Shown: one piece after another, positions 16,510 to 27,400 of the stretch
Layout: each line of letters begins with the position of its first letter
Numbering within the stretch: position 1 is the first letter of the stretch
From: G965215045 sp965215045
Lineage (GTDB): Bacteria; Pseudomonadota; Gammaproteobacteria; JABABF01
Assembly (NCBI GenBank): GCA_965215045.1
Contig: OZ244031.1
Location: 1-64,000, forward strand
Length of the DNA: 64,000 nt
Direction: 5' to 3'
Program-made: the position numbers and the translations under genes
Notes under the pieces: model-generated
Database searches by the model: none
Seen by the model: the letters and a program-made list of their open reading frames with translations, nothing else
Told to the model about the DNA's origin: nothing

Positions 16510-18828
16510 ATGTTAAATACAGGATTTTGGCCCCTTATGTTAAATGAAGGACTTCGCACCCTGCGCCGTCTCTGCCGGGGCATCCCTCGCCTCCTGCGCT
16601 TCCCAGCACCCGGCCGGCGGGCTCTCGACCTCCAGGTGCCCCGGCACCCGGTAAGCTTGCGCCACTGCCCGGGCGCACTGGTGGTGGTGCTGTTGCTGGT
16701 CTGCCCCGTCTCCCGCTCCCAGGACACTCCCGCCCCGGCCCCGGAACCAAAACCCAAGGCAGAGGCTCAGAAAACGGCCGCCCTGCCGGTGCCCCCGCCT
16801 TTTGTCTATGCACCGCTGAATCCGAAACCGGAATTCAGACGTGTCGCCCGGGAAATCCTGCGCAGCCTGGATCGTTACCACTACCTGGACCTGGCCTGGG
16901 ATGATGAATTCTCCGAACGGCTGTTCAAAGGCTACCTGGACAACCTGGACCCCGGGCATTCCACGCTGACCCAGAAAGACCTGCAGGAGTTTTCCCGCTG
17001 GCGCAAGTACCTGGACGACGCCCTGCGCAAGCTGGACCTCAAGCCGGCCCACGTCATCTTCAACCGCTACCGCAAAAATGCCCTGCACAACGTGGAAAAG
17101 CAGCTCCAGAAGCTGGAAAAAGACGGTCTTTACTTCGATTTTAGTCGCCAGGAGGAATTCGTCGTCGACCGGGAAGAGCTGCCCTGGCCCGCCAACCAGT
17201 TACAGGTCGATGAACTGTGGCGCAAGCAGCTCAAAAACCACGCGCTGAGCCTGCGCCTGGAGCAGAAGTCAGACGAGCACATACTGCAAAGCCTGAAGAA
17301 GTCCCTGCACCGGCAACTGCGTCATCTGCAGCAGATGCTGCCCAAGGATGTATTCAGCACTTACATGAATTCAGTTACAGAACTATATGATTCTCATACA
17401 AATTATATGTCCCCGACCAAGGCGGAAAATTTCAACATCAACATGCGCCTCTCGCTGGAGGGCATCGGTGCCGTCCTGCGCCAGAGAGATGAATACACCC
17501 AGGTCGTCAGCATCAGCAAAGGCGGCCCGGCGGAGCGCCAGGGAGAATTGCAGCCCGGGGACCGCATTGTCGGGGTCGGCCAGGAAGGCAAAGAAATGCA
17601 GAACATCGTCGGTTGGCGGCTCAACGAGGTCATCGAGCAGATCCGGGGCCGGCGCGGCACCCGGGTGCGGCTGCAGGTGCTGCCCGCCGAGAGCAAAGAC
17701 CCGGTGGAGACGAAAATCATCAGCATTGTCCGCGACAAGATCAAGCTGGAAAAACAGGCGGCACAGAAGGAAATCCTCGAGATGGAGCACGGGGGACAAC
17801 TGCGGCGCATCGGCGTCATTGACCTGCCCTCCTTTTACCTGGATTTCCGCGCCCGGGACCGCAACGAACCCGATTACCGCAGCACCAGCCGCGACGTGCT
17901 GCGCCTGCTGGAGGAATTGCGCCAGGAGCAGGTCGATGCCGTGATCATCGACTTGCGCAATAACGGCGGCGGCTCCCTGGAAGAGGCCAACGCCCTGGTG
18001 GGATTGTTCATAGAGCGCGGGCCGGTGGTCCAGGTGCGTATGAGCAACGGCCGGGTGATCCGCCAGGGCAAGCTCAAGCGCTCACCCTGGTACGAAAAAC
18101 CGATGGCGGTTCTGCTCAATCGTCTCAGCGCCTCGGCCTCGGAAATTTTCGCCGCGGCCATCCAGGATTACGGGCGTGGACTGATCATCGGCGGGCCCAG
18201 CTACGGCAAGGGCACCGTGCAATCCCTGCACCGTCTCTCGGCCGGCCAGGTCAAGGTGACGGACGCCAAGTTTTATCGCATCTCCGGGGGCAGCACCCAG
18301 TTGCGCGGCGTGATCCCCGACATTCTCTTTCCGCGGGTGTACGAAGCCCGGGACGTGGGCGAAAGCAGCTTGGAAAACGCCCTGCCCTGGGACCAGATTC
18401 GCAGCGTGCGCCACAGGAATTATTACGAGTTGCAGAAAATTGTCCCGGAACTCCAGGCGCGCCATGAACAGCGGACCCGTGAGCATCCCGAGTTTCTCTA
18501 CCTGAAAGCGCGCCTGGAACAAAAACAGGAAGAGCGGGAGGCAAACAAAATCGTCTCCCTGAACGAGGGGCAACGGCGTGCGGAAGAAAAGAAATGGAAA
18601 GAGGCCCGCACCGCACTGAAAAAAATTCGCAAGCCCCAAAAACAGGAAAACAAAACTGCGACAGGAGATAACAAGAAAAAAGAAAAGCCAGATGCTTTTC
18701 TCCAGGAGGCCGGGCAAGTGGTGCTGGACAGCCTGGTTCTTCTGCAAACACCCGTTGCCGACGTCTCCCGCTCCGAACTCAGTGAGAGCGAGAAGAAAAC
18801 GGGTGCCGCCTCGGCGCGCGAGCTTTGA
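16510..18828 (+). CDS. prc: Carboxy-terminal processing (tail-specific) protease Prc/Tsp
   Basis: A periplasmic S41 serine protease of about 772 residues, near the length of E. coli Prc. After a basic N-terminus, a hydrophobic helix (ALVVVLLLVCPV) forms the export signal. The PDZ domain (about residues 230-330) carries GDRIVGVGQ. The catalytic serine is in RLSASASEIFAA, and the lysine in SYGKGTVQSLH about 25 residues on. A long charged C-terminal DUF3340-like tail follows. In other bacteria Prc trims penicillin-binding protein 3 and degrades MltD-type hydrolases with NlpI. Start choice is unclear: TTG 16492, ATG 16510 and ATG 16537 are all in frame, the last two in an identical 11-base context. 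Confidence 0.92.
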   Translation: MLNTGFWPLMLNEGLRTLRRLCRGIPRLLRFPAPGRRALDLQVPRHPVSLRHCPGALVVVLLLVCPVSRSQDTPAPAPEPKPKAEAQKTAALPVPPPFVYAPLNPKPEFRRVAREILRSLDRYHYLDLAWDDEFSERLFKGYLDNLDPGHSTLTQKDLQEFSRWRKYLDDALRKLDLKPAHVIFNRYRKNALHNVEKQLQKLEKDGLYFDFSRQEEFVVDREELPWPANQLQVDELWRKQLKNHALSLRLEQKSDEHILQSLKKSLHRQLRHLQQMLPKDVFSTYMNSVTELYDSHTNYMSPTKAENFNINMRLSLEGIGAVLRQRDEYTQVVSISKGGPAERQGELQPGDRIVGVGQEGKEMQNIVGWRLNEVIEQIRGRRGTRVRLQVLPAESKDPVETKIISIVRDKIKLEKQAAQKEILEMEHGGQLRRIGVIDLPSFYLDFRARDRNEPDYRSTSRDVLRLLEELRQEQVDAVIIDLRNNGGGSLEEANALVGLFIERGPVVQVRMSNGRVIRQGKLKRSPWYEKPMAVLLNRLSASASEIFAAAIQDYGRGLIIGGPSYGKGTVQSLHRLSAGQVKVTDAKFYRISGGSTQLRGVIPDILFPRVYEARDVGESSLENALPWDQIRSVRHRNYYELQKIVPELQARHEQRTREHPEFLYLKARLEQKQEEREANKIVSLNEGQRRAEEKKWKEARTALKKIRKPQKQENKTATGDNKKKEKPDAFLQEAGQVVLDSLVLLQTPVADVSRSELSESEKKTGAASAREL

Positions 18829-18895
18829 GCGGCGTTGTGGTTTGTGGTTACAAACACTCAGAACCCGTGAGCACCCCCTCCCCCCGGCACCACGC

Positions 18896-18943
18896 ATCAC
18901 GAACACCCGAAACCCGTGATCGCCCCCGGTCTGGCATTATAAT
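18896..18943 (+). promoter_or_regulatory. purM promoter region with dyad
   Basis: An exact TATAAT lies at 18938-18943, 33 bases before the purM start. The dyad ATCACG (18896-18901) / CGTGAT (18915-18920) lies upstream. Its right arm occupies the place where a -35 box would be, at 17-base spacing. This could be a regulator site, but it does not resemble the enteric PurR operator. Confidence 0.4.
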
Positions 18944-18976
18944 TACGCGCTTTTCCGCCGTCCCGAAACTGCATTT

Positions 18977-20029
18977 TTGAATGTGACCGCGGGTTCTTCC
19001 CGCCCCTCTTCCCTCTACCGGGCTGCCGGCGTCGACATCGATGCGGGCAAGGCCCTCGTGGATAAAATCCGTCCCCTGCTGCAGACCACGCATCGGCCGG
19101 AAGTGAGTGCGGGGATCGGCGGTTTTGCCTCGCTGTGCGCACTGCCCGCAGGCTACAAGGAGCCGCTGCTCGCGGCCGGCAGCGATGGCGTCGGCACCAA
19201 GTTGAAGCTGGCACTGGAAATGCAAAGCCTGGACAGCATCGGCATCGACCTCGTGGCAATGTGCGTCAACGACCTGCTCTGTTGCGGTGCCGAGCCGCTG
19301 TTCTTTCTCGATTACTACGCCAGCGGCAAAATCGACCCGGAGCAGGCCAGCCAGGTCATCGCCGGGATCGCGGCCGGCTGCCGGGAAGCCGGCTGTGCCC
19401 TGTTGGGCGGCGAGACGGCCGAAATGCCCGGACTGTACCGGGACCGGGATTTTGATCTCGCCGGCTTTTGCGTCGGCGTCGTGGAGCGCAGCCAAACCCT
19501 GGGGGCACACAAGGCGCGCATCGGCGATGTGCTGCTCGCCCTGCCTTCCAGCGGGGCGCATGCCAACGGTTACTCGCTGGTCCGGCACCTGCTGCGCAAC
19601 GAAAATGCCTGGCGGGAGCAGGACTTCGGCGGTGCCGAGTCCCTGGGAGACGCCCTGCTCCGTCCGACCCGGATCTATGCCGGGCTGCTGGATTTCCTGC
19701 GCGCCGAAGACGGGGTGCACGCACTGGCGCACATCACCGGCGGCGGGCTGACGGAAAACATCCCGCGCATTTTGCCGTCCGCTGCCCGCGCGCAAATTAA
19801 TCTCTCTTCCTGGGAATACCCGCCGCTGTTTCGCTGGCTGCAGGAACGGGGCAACATTCCCGAAGAGGAGATGCTGCGCACCTTTAACTGCGGCGTCGGC
19901 ATGGTGCTGTGCGTGGATGAATCCCGCAGTGAAGTCATTCTGCAAGTACTGCAAGAGCGCGGAGAACCGGCCTGGCACCTGGGAGAGCTGGAGAAGTCAG
20001 AAGGCCCAGCCGCGATTGTTTTTGCCTGA
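18977..20029 (+). CDS. purM: Phosphoribosylformylglycinamidine cyclo-ligase (AIR synthetase)
   Basis: A 350-residue PurM that closes FGAM to AIR with ATP in de novo purine synthesis. Family blocks are YRAAGVDIDAGKALV, the glycine-rich LAAGSDGVGTKLKLA, and DLVAMCVNDLLCCGAEPLFFLDYY. LLGGETAEMPGLY and HITGGGLTENIPR follow. The start is a TTG at 18977 or a GTG six bases later; no nearby in-frame ATG exists. purN follows after seven bases, giving the usual purMN operon. Confidence 0.95.
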   Translation: MNVTAGSSRPSSLYRAAGVDIDAGKALVDKIRPLLQTTHRPEVSAGIGGFASLCALPAGYKEPLLAAGSDGVGTKLKLALEMQSLDSIGIDLVAMCVNDLLCCGAEPLFFLDYYASGKIDPEQASQVIAGIAAGCREAGCALLGGETAEMPGLYRDRDFDLAGFCVGVVERSQTLGAHKARIGDVLLALPSSGAHANGYSLVRHLLRNENAWREQDFGGAESLGDALLRPTRIYAGLLDFLRAEDGVHALAHITGGGLTENIPRILPSAARAQINLSSWEYPPLFRWLQERGNIPEEEMLRTFNCGVGMVLCVDESRSEVILQVLQERGEPAWHLGELEKSEGPAAIVFA

Positions 20030-20036
20030 GCTCGAC

Positions 20037-20720
20037 ATGCAACAAAAACCTTTTTTAATTACCGTGATGGTGTCCGGCAACGGCAGCAATCTGCAGGCGT
20101 TGATCGACTGGTGTGCTGCAGAAAAACTGCCCGGCTGCAGGATCAACCTGGTGCTCAGCAATCGCCGGGATGCCTACGCCCTGCAGCGGGCCGCCGACGC
20201 CGACATTCCGGCCGTCTGCATCGAACATCGGGATTTCCCCACGCGTGAGGATTTTGACCGGAAGCTGCTGGAGACCGTTCTCGATGCAGAGCCGCAACTG
20301 GTGGTGTTGGCCGGTTTCATGCGCATCCTGACCGAAGTCTTCGTGCTGCCGTTCAGCGGCCGCCTGATCAATCTCCACCCCTCGCTGTTGCCGCTGTATC
20401 CGGGGATGCACACCCACCGCCAGGTGCTCGCCGCCGGCGACCGGGAACACGGTGCCACCGTGCATTTCGTCACGCCTGCACTCGACGCCGGCCCGCGGAT
20501 TATCCAGGGACGCCTGGCCGTGCGCAAGCAGGAAGAGGAACGGGAGCTCAAGGCCCGCGTGCGCACCGTGGAACATCGCATCCTGCCCATGGCAGTGCAG
20601 TGGTTCGCCCAGGGACGCCTGCACATGGAAGGCGAGCAGGTGCTGCTGGACGGCAAAGTCCTGCCCTCCAGCGGACACGTCTTTCACGCACAACCCGAAG
20701 AACTGGACTGTATCGCCTGA
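20037..20720 (+). CDS. purN: Phosphoribosylglycinamide formyltransferase 1 (GAR transformylase)
   Basis: A 227-residue formyl-THF-dependent enzyme for the third step of purine synthesis. The phosphate-binding loop is VMVSGNGSNLQALID. The catalytic asparagine and histidine are in RLINLHPSLLPLYPG, and the aspartate is in FVTPALDAGP. The ATG at 20037 is seven bases after the purM stop. The LYPGMHTH stretch replaces the commoner KYPGLHTH but keeps the key residues. Confidence 0.95.
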   Translation: MQQKPFLITVMVSGNGSNLQALIDWCAAEKLPGCRINLVLSNRRDAYALQRAADADIPAVCIEHRDFPTREDFDRKLLETVLDAEPQLVVLAGFMRILTEVFVLPFSGRLINLHPSLLPLYPGMHTHRQVLAAGDREHGATVHFVTPALDAGPRIIQGRLAVRKQEEERELKARVRTVEHRILPMAVQWFAQGRLHMEGEQVLLDGKVLPSSGHVFHAQPEELDCIA

Positions 20721-20759
20721 GCGTACGGAAGCCCGCGGCAAACACGGGGTGCGGGATTT

Positions 20760-21305
20760 TCAGGAGGGAAACAGCATCCTGCGCAACACCCGGTCCCGCA
20801 CTACAAAATGATGGTGCAGTGCCGCCAGTACGTGCAGTCCCGCCAGCAGGGCCAACAGCCACCAGCCCGTGGCATGCACCGTGTTCAAGGTCTCGGCCAG
20901 GGACTCGTTCTTCGGCAGCCATTGGGGAAACTGCCAGAGGCCGAAGAAATTCGGCGGGTAGCCCGCGCTCGTCGACATCACCAGCCCCGAGATCGGCTGC
21001 AGCAACAATAGCAGGTACAACAGCCAGTGATTGATGCGCGACGCCAACACCTTGAGCGGCGGAGTGTTCTCAAGCGGTGCCGGCACCGGGTTGGCACTGC
21101 GCCAGGCCAGTCGCAGCAGCACCAGCAGCAGGATCAGCACACCCATGGACTTGTGCAGGAAAATCTGCGCAATTTTTTCATCGCCCATTTCCATGCCCTC
21201 CATCTCGTTGCCCTGGAAAATCATCCAGACGATTAACACCGCCAGCACCCAGTGAAAAAGCCACGACACGGCCCCCCAGTATTGCGCGCTGTTTTTCAGA
21301 TGCAT
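20760..21305 (-). CDS. Cytochrome b561 family membrane protein
   Basis: A 181-residue protein with four transmembrane segments and the spaced histidines of bacterial diheme cytochrome b561. Examples are LFHWVLAVLIVW in helix 1, FLHKSMGVLILLL in helix 2, and AGLHVLAALHHHFV in helix 4. A hydrophobic LRLAWR motif follows helix 2. Family members carry electrons between quinol and periplasmic acceptors, or in some cases handle superoxide. It is convergent with purN and lies downstream of the giant gene on the same strand, behind a likely terminator. Confidence 0.88.
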   Translation of the reverse strand: MHLKNSAQYWGAVSWLFHWVLAVLIVWMIFQGNEMEGMEMGDEKIAQIFLHKSMGVLILLLVLLRLAWRSANPVPAPLENTPPLKVLASRINHWLLYLLLLLQPISGLVMSTSAGYPPNFFGLWQFPQWLPKNESLAETLNTVHATGWWLLALLAGLHVLAALHHHFVVRDRVLRRMLFPS

Positions 21306-21366
21306 GATGCGGGTCCTCCAGGCGACCGGTGTTCCCCATTATAAGCAGAACTTGTTCTCGACCGGC

Positions 21367-21409
21367 AAAAAAAGCCGTGCCCGCCAATCGCTGCCAGCTC
21401 CTGGCAGCG
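21367..21409 (-). terminator. Hairpin and U-run after the giant gene
   Basis: Six bases beyond the giant gene's stop, CGCTGCCA (21389-21396) pairs perfectly with TGGCAGCG (21402-21409) around a five-base loop. A run of seven U residues in the transcript (21367-21373) follows after 15 bases, itself flanked by GGC and GCC. This is slightly long for a classical intrinsic terminator. Confidence 0.5.
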
Positions 21410-21414
21410 GGGCA

Positions 21415-24400
21415 TTAATGAAGGGCCGGTCTCTTCCGCCACAGCCCGCCCCAGGTGAGCGCAGCCAGCAGCAGCAGTGCGAGCCATCCCAGGCTCCCGC
21501 CCCCACCTCCGCCGCCACCGGAAGCATCGCCCGCGGTATTGGCCGACGGACGTGCATTGCTCGTCGGCGGTGCTGGCACCGGGGGAGCCGGTGGCGAGGC
21601 GGTGTCTGCAGGTGTCGCCGTTACCCGGGCGAACACGCCTCCCGGGTCCGCCACGATGCCGCTTAGGGGATTGTCATCGTTGGGGCCGTTGTCGATCAAT
21701 GTCAATTGCAGGCAATGCTCGCCCGCAAGGGGAACATCCAGGTAGCGCGCCCCGGAAGGATGCACGTCATGGACCTGGTATGCCTCGCTCCCCGGCGCCG
21801 GGCATTCGCCGCTGGCCTCGTGTGCGGCAAATCCCAGTCCGTCCCATCCCCGGTAATTTTCCGGCACCTGCGGACAAGCGGCTGGCACCGTCTCCGGCAG
21901 GCCGTTCTCATACTGCAACACCAGCGGACACCAGGCTGTAGCACCCGTCTGTACATTCTTCCGCAGCTTGTAATACCGCGCATCCTCGGGAATGTCACTG
22001 ACCAACTCGAACACCAGTCGCACCGGTTCTCCCGCCTGCAGGCAGCCCGGGTCCTCCGCGCAGAAGGTCTCGAAATCCAGTACCACCCCATCCACTGCCT
22101 GCAATGCATCCGGGGGCGGACTCTCCAATCCCTCCTCACCGGTCTCAAACAGGTTCGGCGTACCCATCGCCCCCTCCGCCGCCGCTGTCCCCAGGCGCAA
22201 ACTCAGCCTGGAACGCAGGTAATACTCCCCCTCCCCATCGCCCTCCCCCGGGCGGTAACGCAAACCCTTCTTCCCCGTCGCATCCACCGGTGCCTCTACA
22301 TCCTCTTCCGCATCTGGTACCAGGTTCCCGTCCCGGTCCTCTTCCCCGACCAGGAAGGATATTTCACCCAGGAACTCTTCGCCCGCTGCACTGCGTGCCC
22401 GGCAGGCCACTTCCTCGCCGCGGTAAAACTCCACGCGCACCACCCGGTTGGCAAAGTTTTCCACCTCCTCCAGGAGCATTTCCCCGTTCACAATCTCCGG
22501 CCGCCTGAACCGCTTTTCAAACGGCCCGTTCGCACCCCCCATGCTCACGGCGCAAACCAGGGTGACCCCCGCAACCCCTTCCCCGGGCTCGGTCCTGAAA
22601 TGCCAGCTCGCCCCGTTTTCTGCGCTCCCGACATGTTCTCCGTTCACATCCACCAGGAAAGGAACCAGTTTCTGCCTTGCACCTGCAGCCCTCACTTGCG
22701 GGTCGGGAAACAGCAATCTCGCCTCCAGGTACAGCAGGCTCTGGACCGCCCCCGGTCTAAAACTGTACCCCGACACCGGTTCCGCCCCGCCTGCCACACG
22801 CGCCGAAAGACGCAAAGTCTTTCCCGTATCCTCCGTCCGCGAGACCTGCCACTCCAGGGTCAGCGTCTGTTGCCGCTGGCTGGTATCCAGGCGCAAACTC
22901 ATCCCCTCTGCCGGACACAAATCCAAGCTGAACCCAGTCGCCGCTGTAAAATCCGGTGCCGCCGGTAAACGACACACGCTCACCGTCACCGGACCTGTCT
23001 CCCTGGGCAGCGGCCCCTGCAGCAATACCGCCGCCCGGTAAACCGCACTGAGAGTCTGGCGCGTAGTCTCCGACGCCAGTACCACCGCCTCCGAACCACT
23101 CAGTGCCAACAGCGGGCGCAGCTGCAACTCCACCGGCTCTCCATCCGGGCTCAGAAGCCAGTGGGTTCCCGAACCCAGGCGTGTCTGCGCATCCACCACA
23201 TGCTCCATTCCTGCCAGGCCCCGGGCACCGCCCCGGTAGATCCCCCGGCCCCGGCTATTCATGGCAACCTGGATAGACATCCCCGTCAATTCCGCAGCGC
23301 AGGCGGCCAGGCGCACAAGGTACGCCCCCGCATCACAGTGCAGGCGACGCACCGCCGGACCCTGCGTGTCCATCCATCTCCCGTAATGCAACTCGATAAT
23401 ATCCGGAACCCCGTCCGCATCCGCATCACTGTAGGCGTCCCCATCACCCGTCTGGCCGGCACCGGCAGCGTGCAGAAAAGCTTCCAGCGCATTATTGATG
23501 CCGTCACCGTCCTCATCCCCCCGCGGTGCCTCCAGTAGCGTGCACGTGCTGTTGCACAAAGGCTCCAGGTGATCCGGCAAAGCGTCGGCGTTGCGATTGA
23601 GTCCCGGATCATAAGCCGGGGTACTCAAGCGCAGCGCCGGGGTATACACCGTGTGCTCCCCGTCTCTCACCCGCAGCACTAAACAATAGCCGGTGTTCGC
23701 CTGCAGGGCCCGCCCGTCGCTAAAGTACCCTCTTACCAGTGCTCGCAACTCCCCCGTGGGCACCGCCGCCGCTGCATAGTCGCCGGGTGCGGCCGGACAC
23801 GCACCCGGTGCCGACTCCGCATACAGCAGCGTATAAGCATCCGGTGCCACCAGCGGCGCACGCAATGCCTCCCCGGCAAAGAGCTGTTTCATTGACCGCG
23901 TCCATGAGACCCATAACTCGTACGGCCCCAGCACCGCCCCCTGCAACTCCGGGATACTCGGCGGCAGGCGTTCACGCAGCACCTCCAGGCTCACTTGCAC
24001 CGGGGATGCCACCCAATTCGCCGCCGGCGGCGTCAGGGCCCGCACTTCCACCTGGGCAATGAAGCGCGGTGGCGCGCCCTCGTTTTCCAGCACTCTTAGC
24101 ATCACCGTCGCCGTTCTCTCCGCCGCCGTCAATACCAGGTGCCCCGGCGTAAATGCCAGGTCCTCCGGGTGGTCAGTACTGATCAGCAGTTCCAGGTCCT
24201 CCCCTGCAGGCCGGTTCATGGCGCCCACTTGCATGTGCGCCGTCCGCCCCAGTGCCAGGGTCTGCCGATCCAGTTGTACCCACAGCGACACCTGCAGGGG
24301 ATGCACGCGCAACAGCACCGATGGCGGCACAGGAAGCACCGGTTGCCCCGCATCCGGGGACAACAGCGATACCTCGTACAGCCCAGTCTTGACCGGCCTC

Positions 24401-27400
24401 ATCTGTGCCTGGCCAGTGGTCTGTCCCTTAAGGATTTGCAACTGCACCTCCAGGGGGTCCACCCCGGGCACCGGCGAAAGCATTTCCCTGCCCCGCTCAT
24501 CCAACAGCACCGCCTGCACGGTCCACCGCCAATCCTCCGGGGCAGACGCATTCAACTCCGTCTCCACCTGCACCAGTGCACCGGCGTGTGACTCCGGCGG
24601 ACTGAGACGCAGGGCCTGCAGCCGGTAACCGTGCAGCGGAATCCGCAACACCGCCTGTGCAGTCGTCACCCGTACGCCCGGCGGCAGCGGGGGCGAGACA
24701 TCCACCCCGATGCGCACCTCTTCCCCGGGTTCGGGCTCTGCATCCGGCAGGGCGCGCACTTCCACCTCCGCCGACCAGGACGGCCCCGCCAATGTCAGGA
24801 CACTCGGGTGTAACTGCAGATCCTGCGGATGATCGCTGTCGATGCGCACCCCCAGCGTCTCCCCCGCCAACAGGCCCTCGACCCTGAGCCGCAATATCGT
24901 CATTTCTCCTTCGGCCAGTTCCCCATTCTCCAATTCCGCCTGCAGTACCAGTTGCTGCATCTTCACTTGCACCGACAACGGGTTTAGCCCCTCCTGTGAT
25001 AAAAGCAGCTGGTCGCCGGTCTCCCCGTTCTGGAAGCGTGCATCCAGCGCGGAAATCACATACATCCCGGCTTCCTGCGGGGTGAAGGAGAGACTGCCGC
25101 TGGAGGCCCCCGGCTGAAGCTGTAACAACTCTGTCTGTGGCGCACCCGAACCGGGAGGGGTCATCTGCAGTTGCACCTGCACCGCCTGCGGTGCCACCGC
25201 ATTGAGCTCCGCCCGTACCGTGAAAGGCAGTCCCTGGCGCGCTTCCTGTGGGGCGTGCAGTTCTGTCAGTGCATAGTCGTGGCGCGGTATCCACAGCAAC
25301 GCCCGCGCCGAACCCGCACCCGCCGCCGTAACCGTGAGTTCCACCCGCTCCCTGGGCTCCGCCACACCATCATCCACCACCCGCAGCTGCACCTGCGCCG
25401 TCGATGCCTCTGCCGTCAGCGACACGCTGTCCGTCTGCAACAACAGGTCTGCGCTGTATGCCGCGGCCACACGCAACTGTGCCTGCAGAGTGTCTCCCGC
25501 CAGCAGGTTCAGTGCCTGCACCTGGGCCTGCACCGAGCCGCCCTCTGCCACCGTCTGCCGCTGCAACTGCAAGCGCAGGGCCGGCAGAGCCAACACCCGA
25601 ACCTGCACCGCAGCGGGATCGCCCTCCAACTGCAGCTGGTCCCCGGCCTCTCCCTCCGGGAAGCGTGCATCCAGCGCGGAGATTATGTACACCCCGGCTT
25701 CCTGCGGGGTGTACGAGAGACTGCCGCTGGAGACCCTTGGCTCAAGCTGTAACAATTCTGTCTGTGGCGCGCCCGACCCGGGAGGGGTTACCCGCAGCTG
25801 CACCTGCACCGCCTGCGGTGCCACCGCATTGAGCTCCGCCCGCACCGTGAAGGGTACCCCTCGGCGCGCCTCCTGCGGAGTGCCCAAGACGGTCAATGCG
25901 TAGCCGTTACGCGGAATGTCCAAGAACGCCCGTGCCGAAGCCGCACCCGCCGCCGTGACCGTGAGCTCCACCCGCTCCCTGGGCTCCGCCTCGCCATCAT
26001 CCACCACCCCCAGCTGCACCTGCGCCGTCGATGCCTCTGCCGTCAGCGATACGCTGCCCGCCCCCAACAACAGGTCTGCCCTGTATGCCTCGGCCACTTG
26101 CAACTGTGCTTCCAATCCCTCCCCCGCCAGCAGCTTCAGTACCTGCACTTCCGCCCGCACCGAGCCGCCCTCTGCCACCGTCTGTCGCTGCAATTGCAAG
26201 CCCAAGACCGGCGGCCCCAGCACCCGGGTTTGCACCGCAGCGGGATCGCCCTCCAACTGCAGCTGGTCGCCGGTCTCCCCTTCCTGGAAGCGCGCATCCA
26301 GTGCGGAGATTATGTACACCCCGGCTTCCTGCGGGGTGAAGGAGAGACTGCCGCTGGAGACCCCTGGCTCAATCTGTAACAATTCTGTCTGTGGCGCGCC
26401 CGACCCGGGAGGCGTTACCCGCAGCTGCACCTGCACCGCCTGCGGTGCCACCGCATTGAGCACCGCCCGCACCGTGAAAGGCAGCCCTCGGCGCGCCTCC
26501 TGCGGGGCGTGCAGTTCTGTCAATGCATAGCCGTTACGCGGAATGTCCAAGAACGCCCGCGCCGAACCCGCACCCGACGCCGTGACCGTGAGCTCCACCC
26601 GCTCCCTGGGCTCCGCCTCGCCATCGTCCACCACCCGCAGCTGCACCTGCGCCGTCGATGCCTCTGCCGTCAGCGACACGCTGTCCGGCTGCAACAGCAG
26701 GTCTGCGTCGTGTTCAGTAGCGACCTGTAACTGCGCTTCCAGTTCCTCCCCCGCCAGCAGCTTCATTACCTGCACCCGGGCCCGTACCGAGCCGCCCTCT
26801 GCCACCGTCTGCCGCTGCAACTGCAAGCCCAAGACCGGCGGCCCCAGCACCCGGGTTTGCACTGCAGCCGGATCGCCCTCCAACTGCAGCTGGTCGCCGG
26901 TCTCCCCTTCCTGGAAGCGCGCATCCAGCGCGGAAATCACATACACCCCTGCTTCCTGCGGAGTGAAGGAGAGACTGCCGCTGGAGGCCCCCGGCTGAAC
27001 CTGTAACAATTCTGTCTGTGGCGTACCCGAACCGGGAGGGGTTACCCGCAGCTGCACCTGCACCGCCTGCGGTGCCACCGCATTGATCTCCGCCCGCACC
27101 GTGAAAGGCAGCCCTCGGCGCGCCTCCTGCGGGGCGTGCAGTTCTGTCAATGCATAGCCGTTGCGCGGTATCCACAGCCAGGAGCGCGCCGAAGCCGCAC
27201 CCGCCGCCGTGACCGTGAGTTCCACCCGCTCCCTGGGCTCCGCCACGCCATCGTCCACCGCCCATATCTGCACCCGCGCCGTCGATGCCTCTGCCGTCAG
27301 CGACACGCTGTCCGCCTGCAACAGCAGGTCTGCTTCGTGTCCAGTAGCGACCTGTAACTGCGCTTCCAACCCCTCCCCCGCCAGCAGGTTTAGTGCCTGC

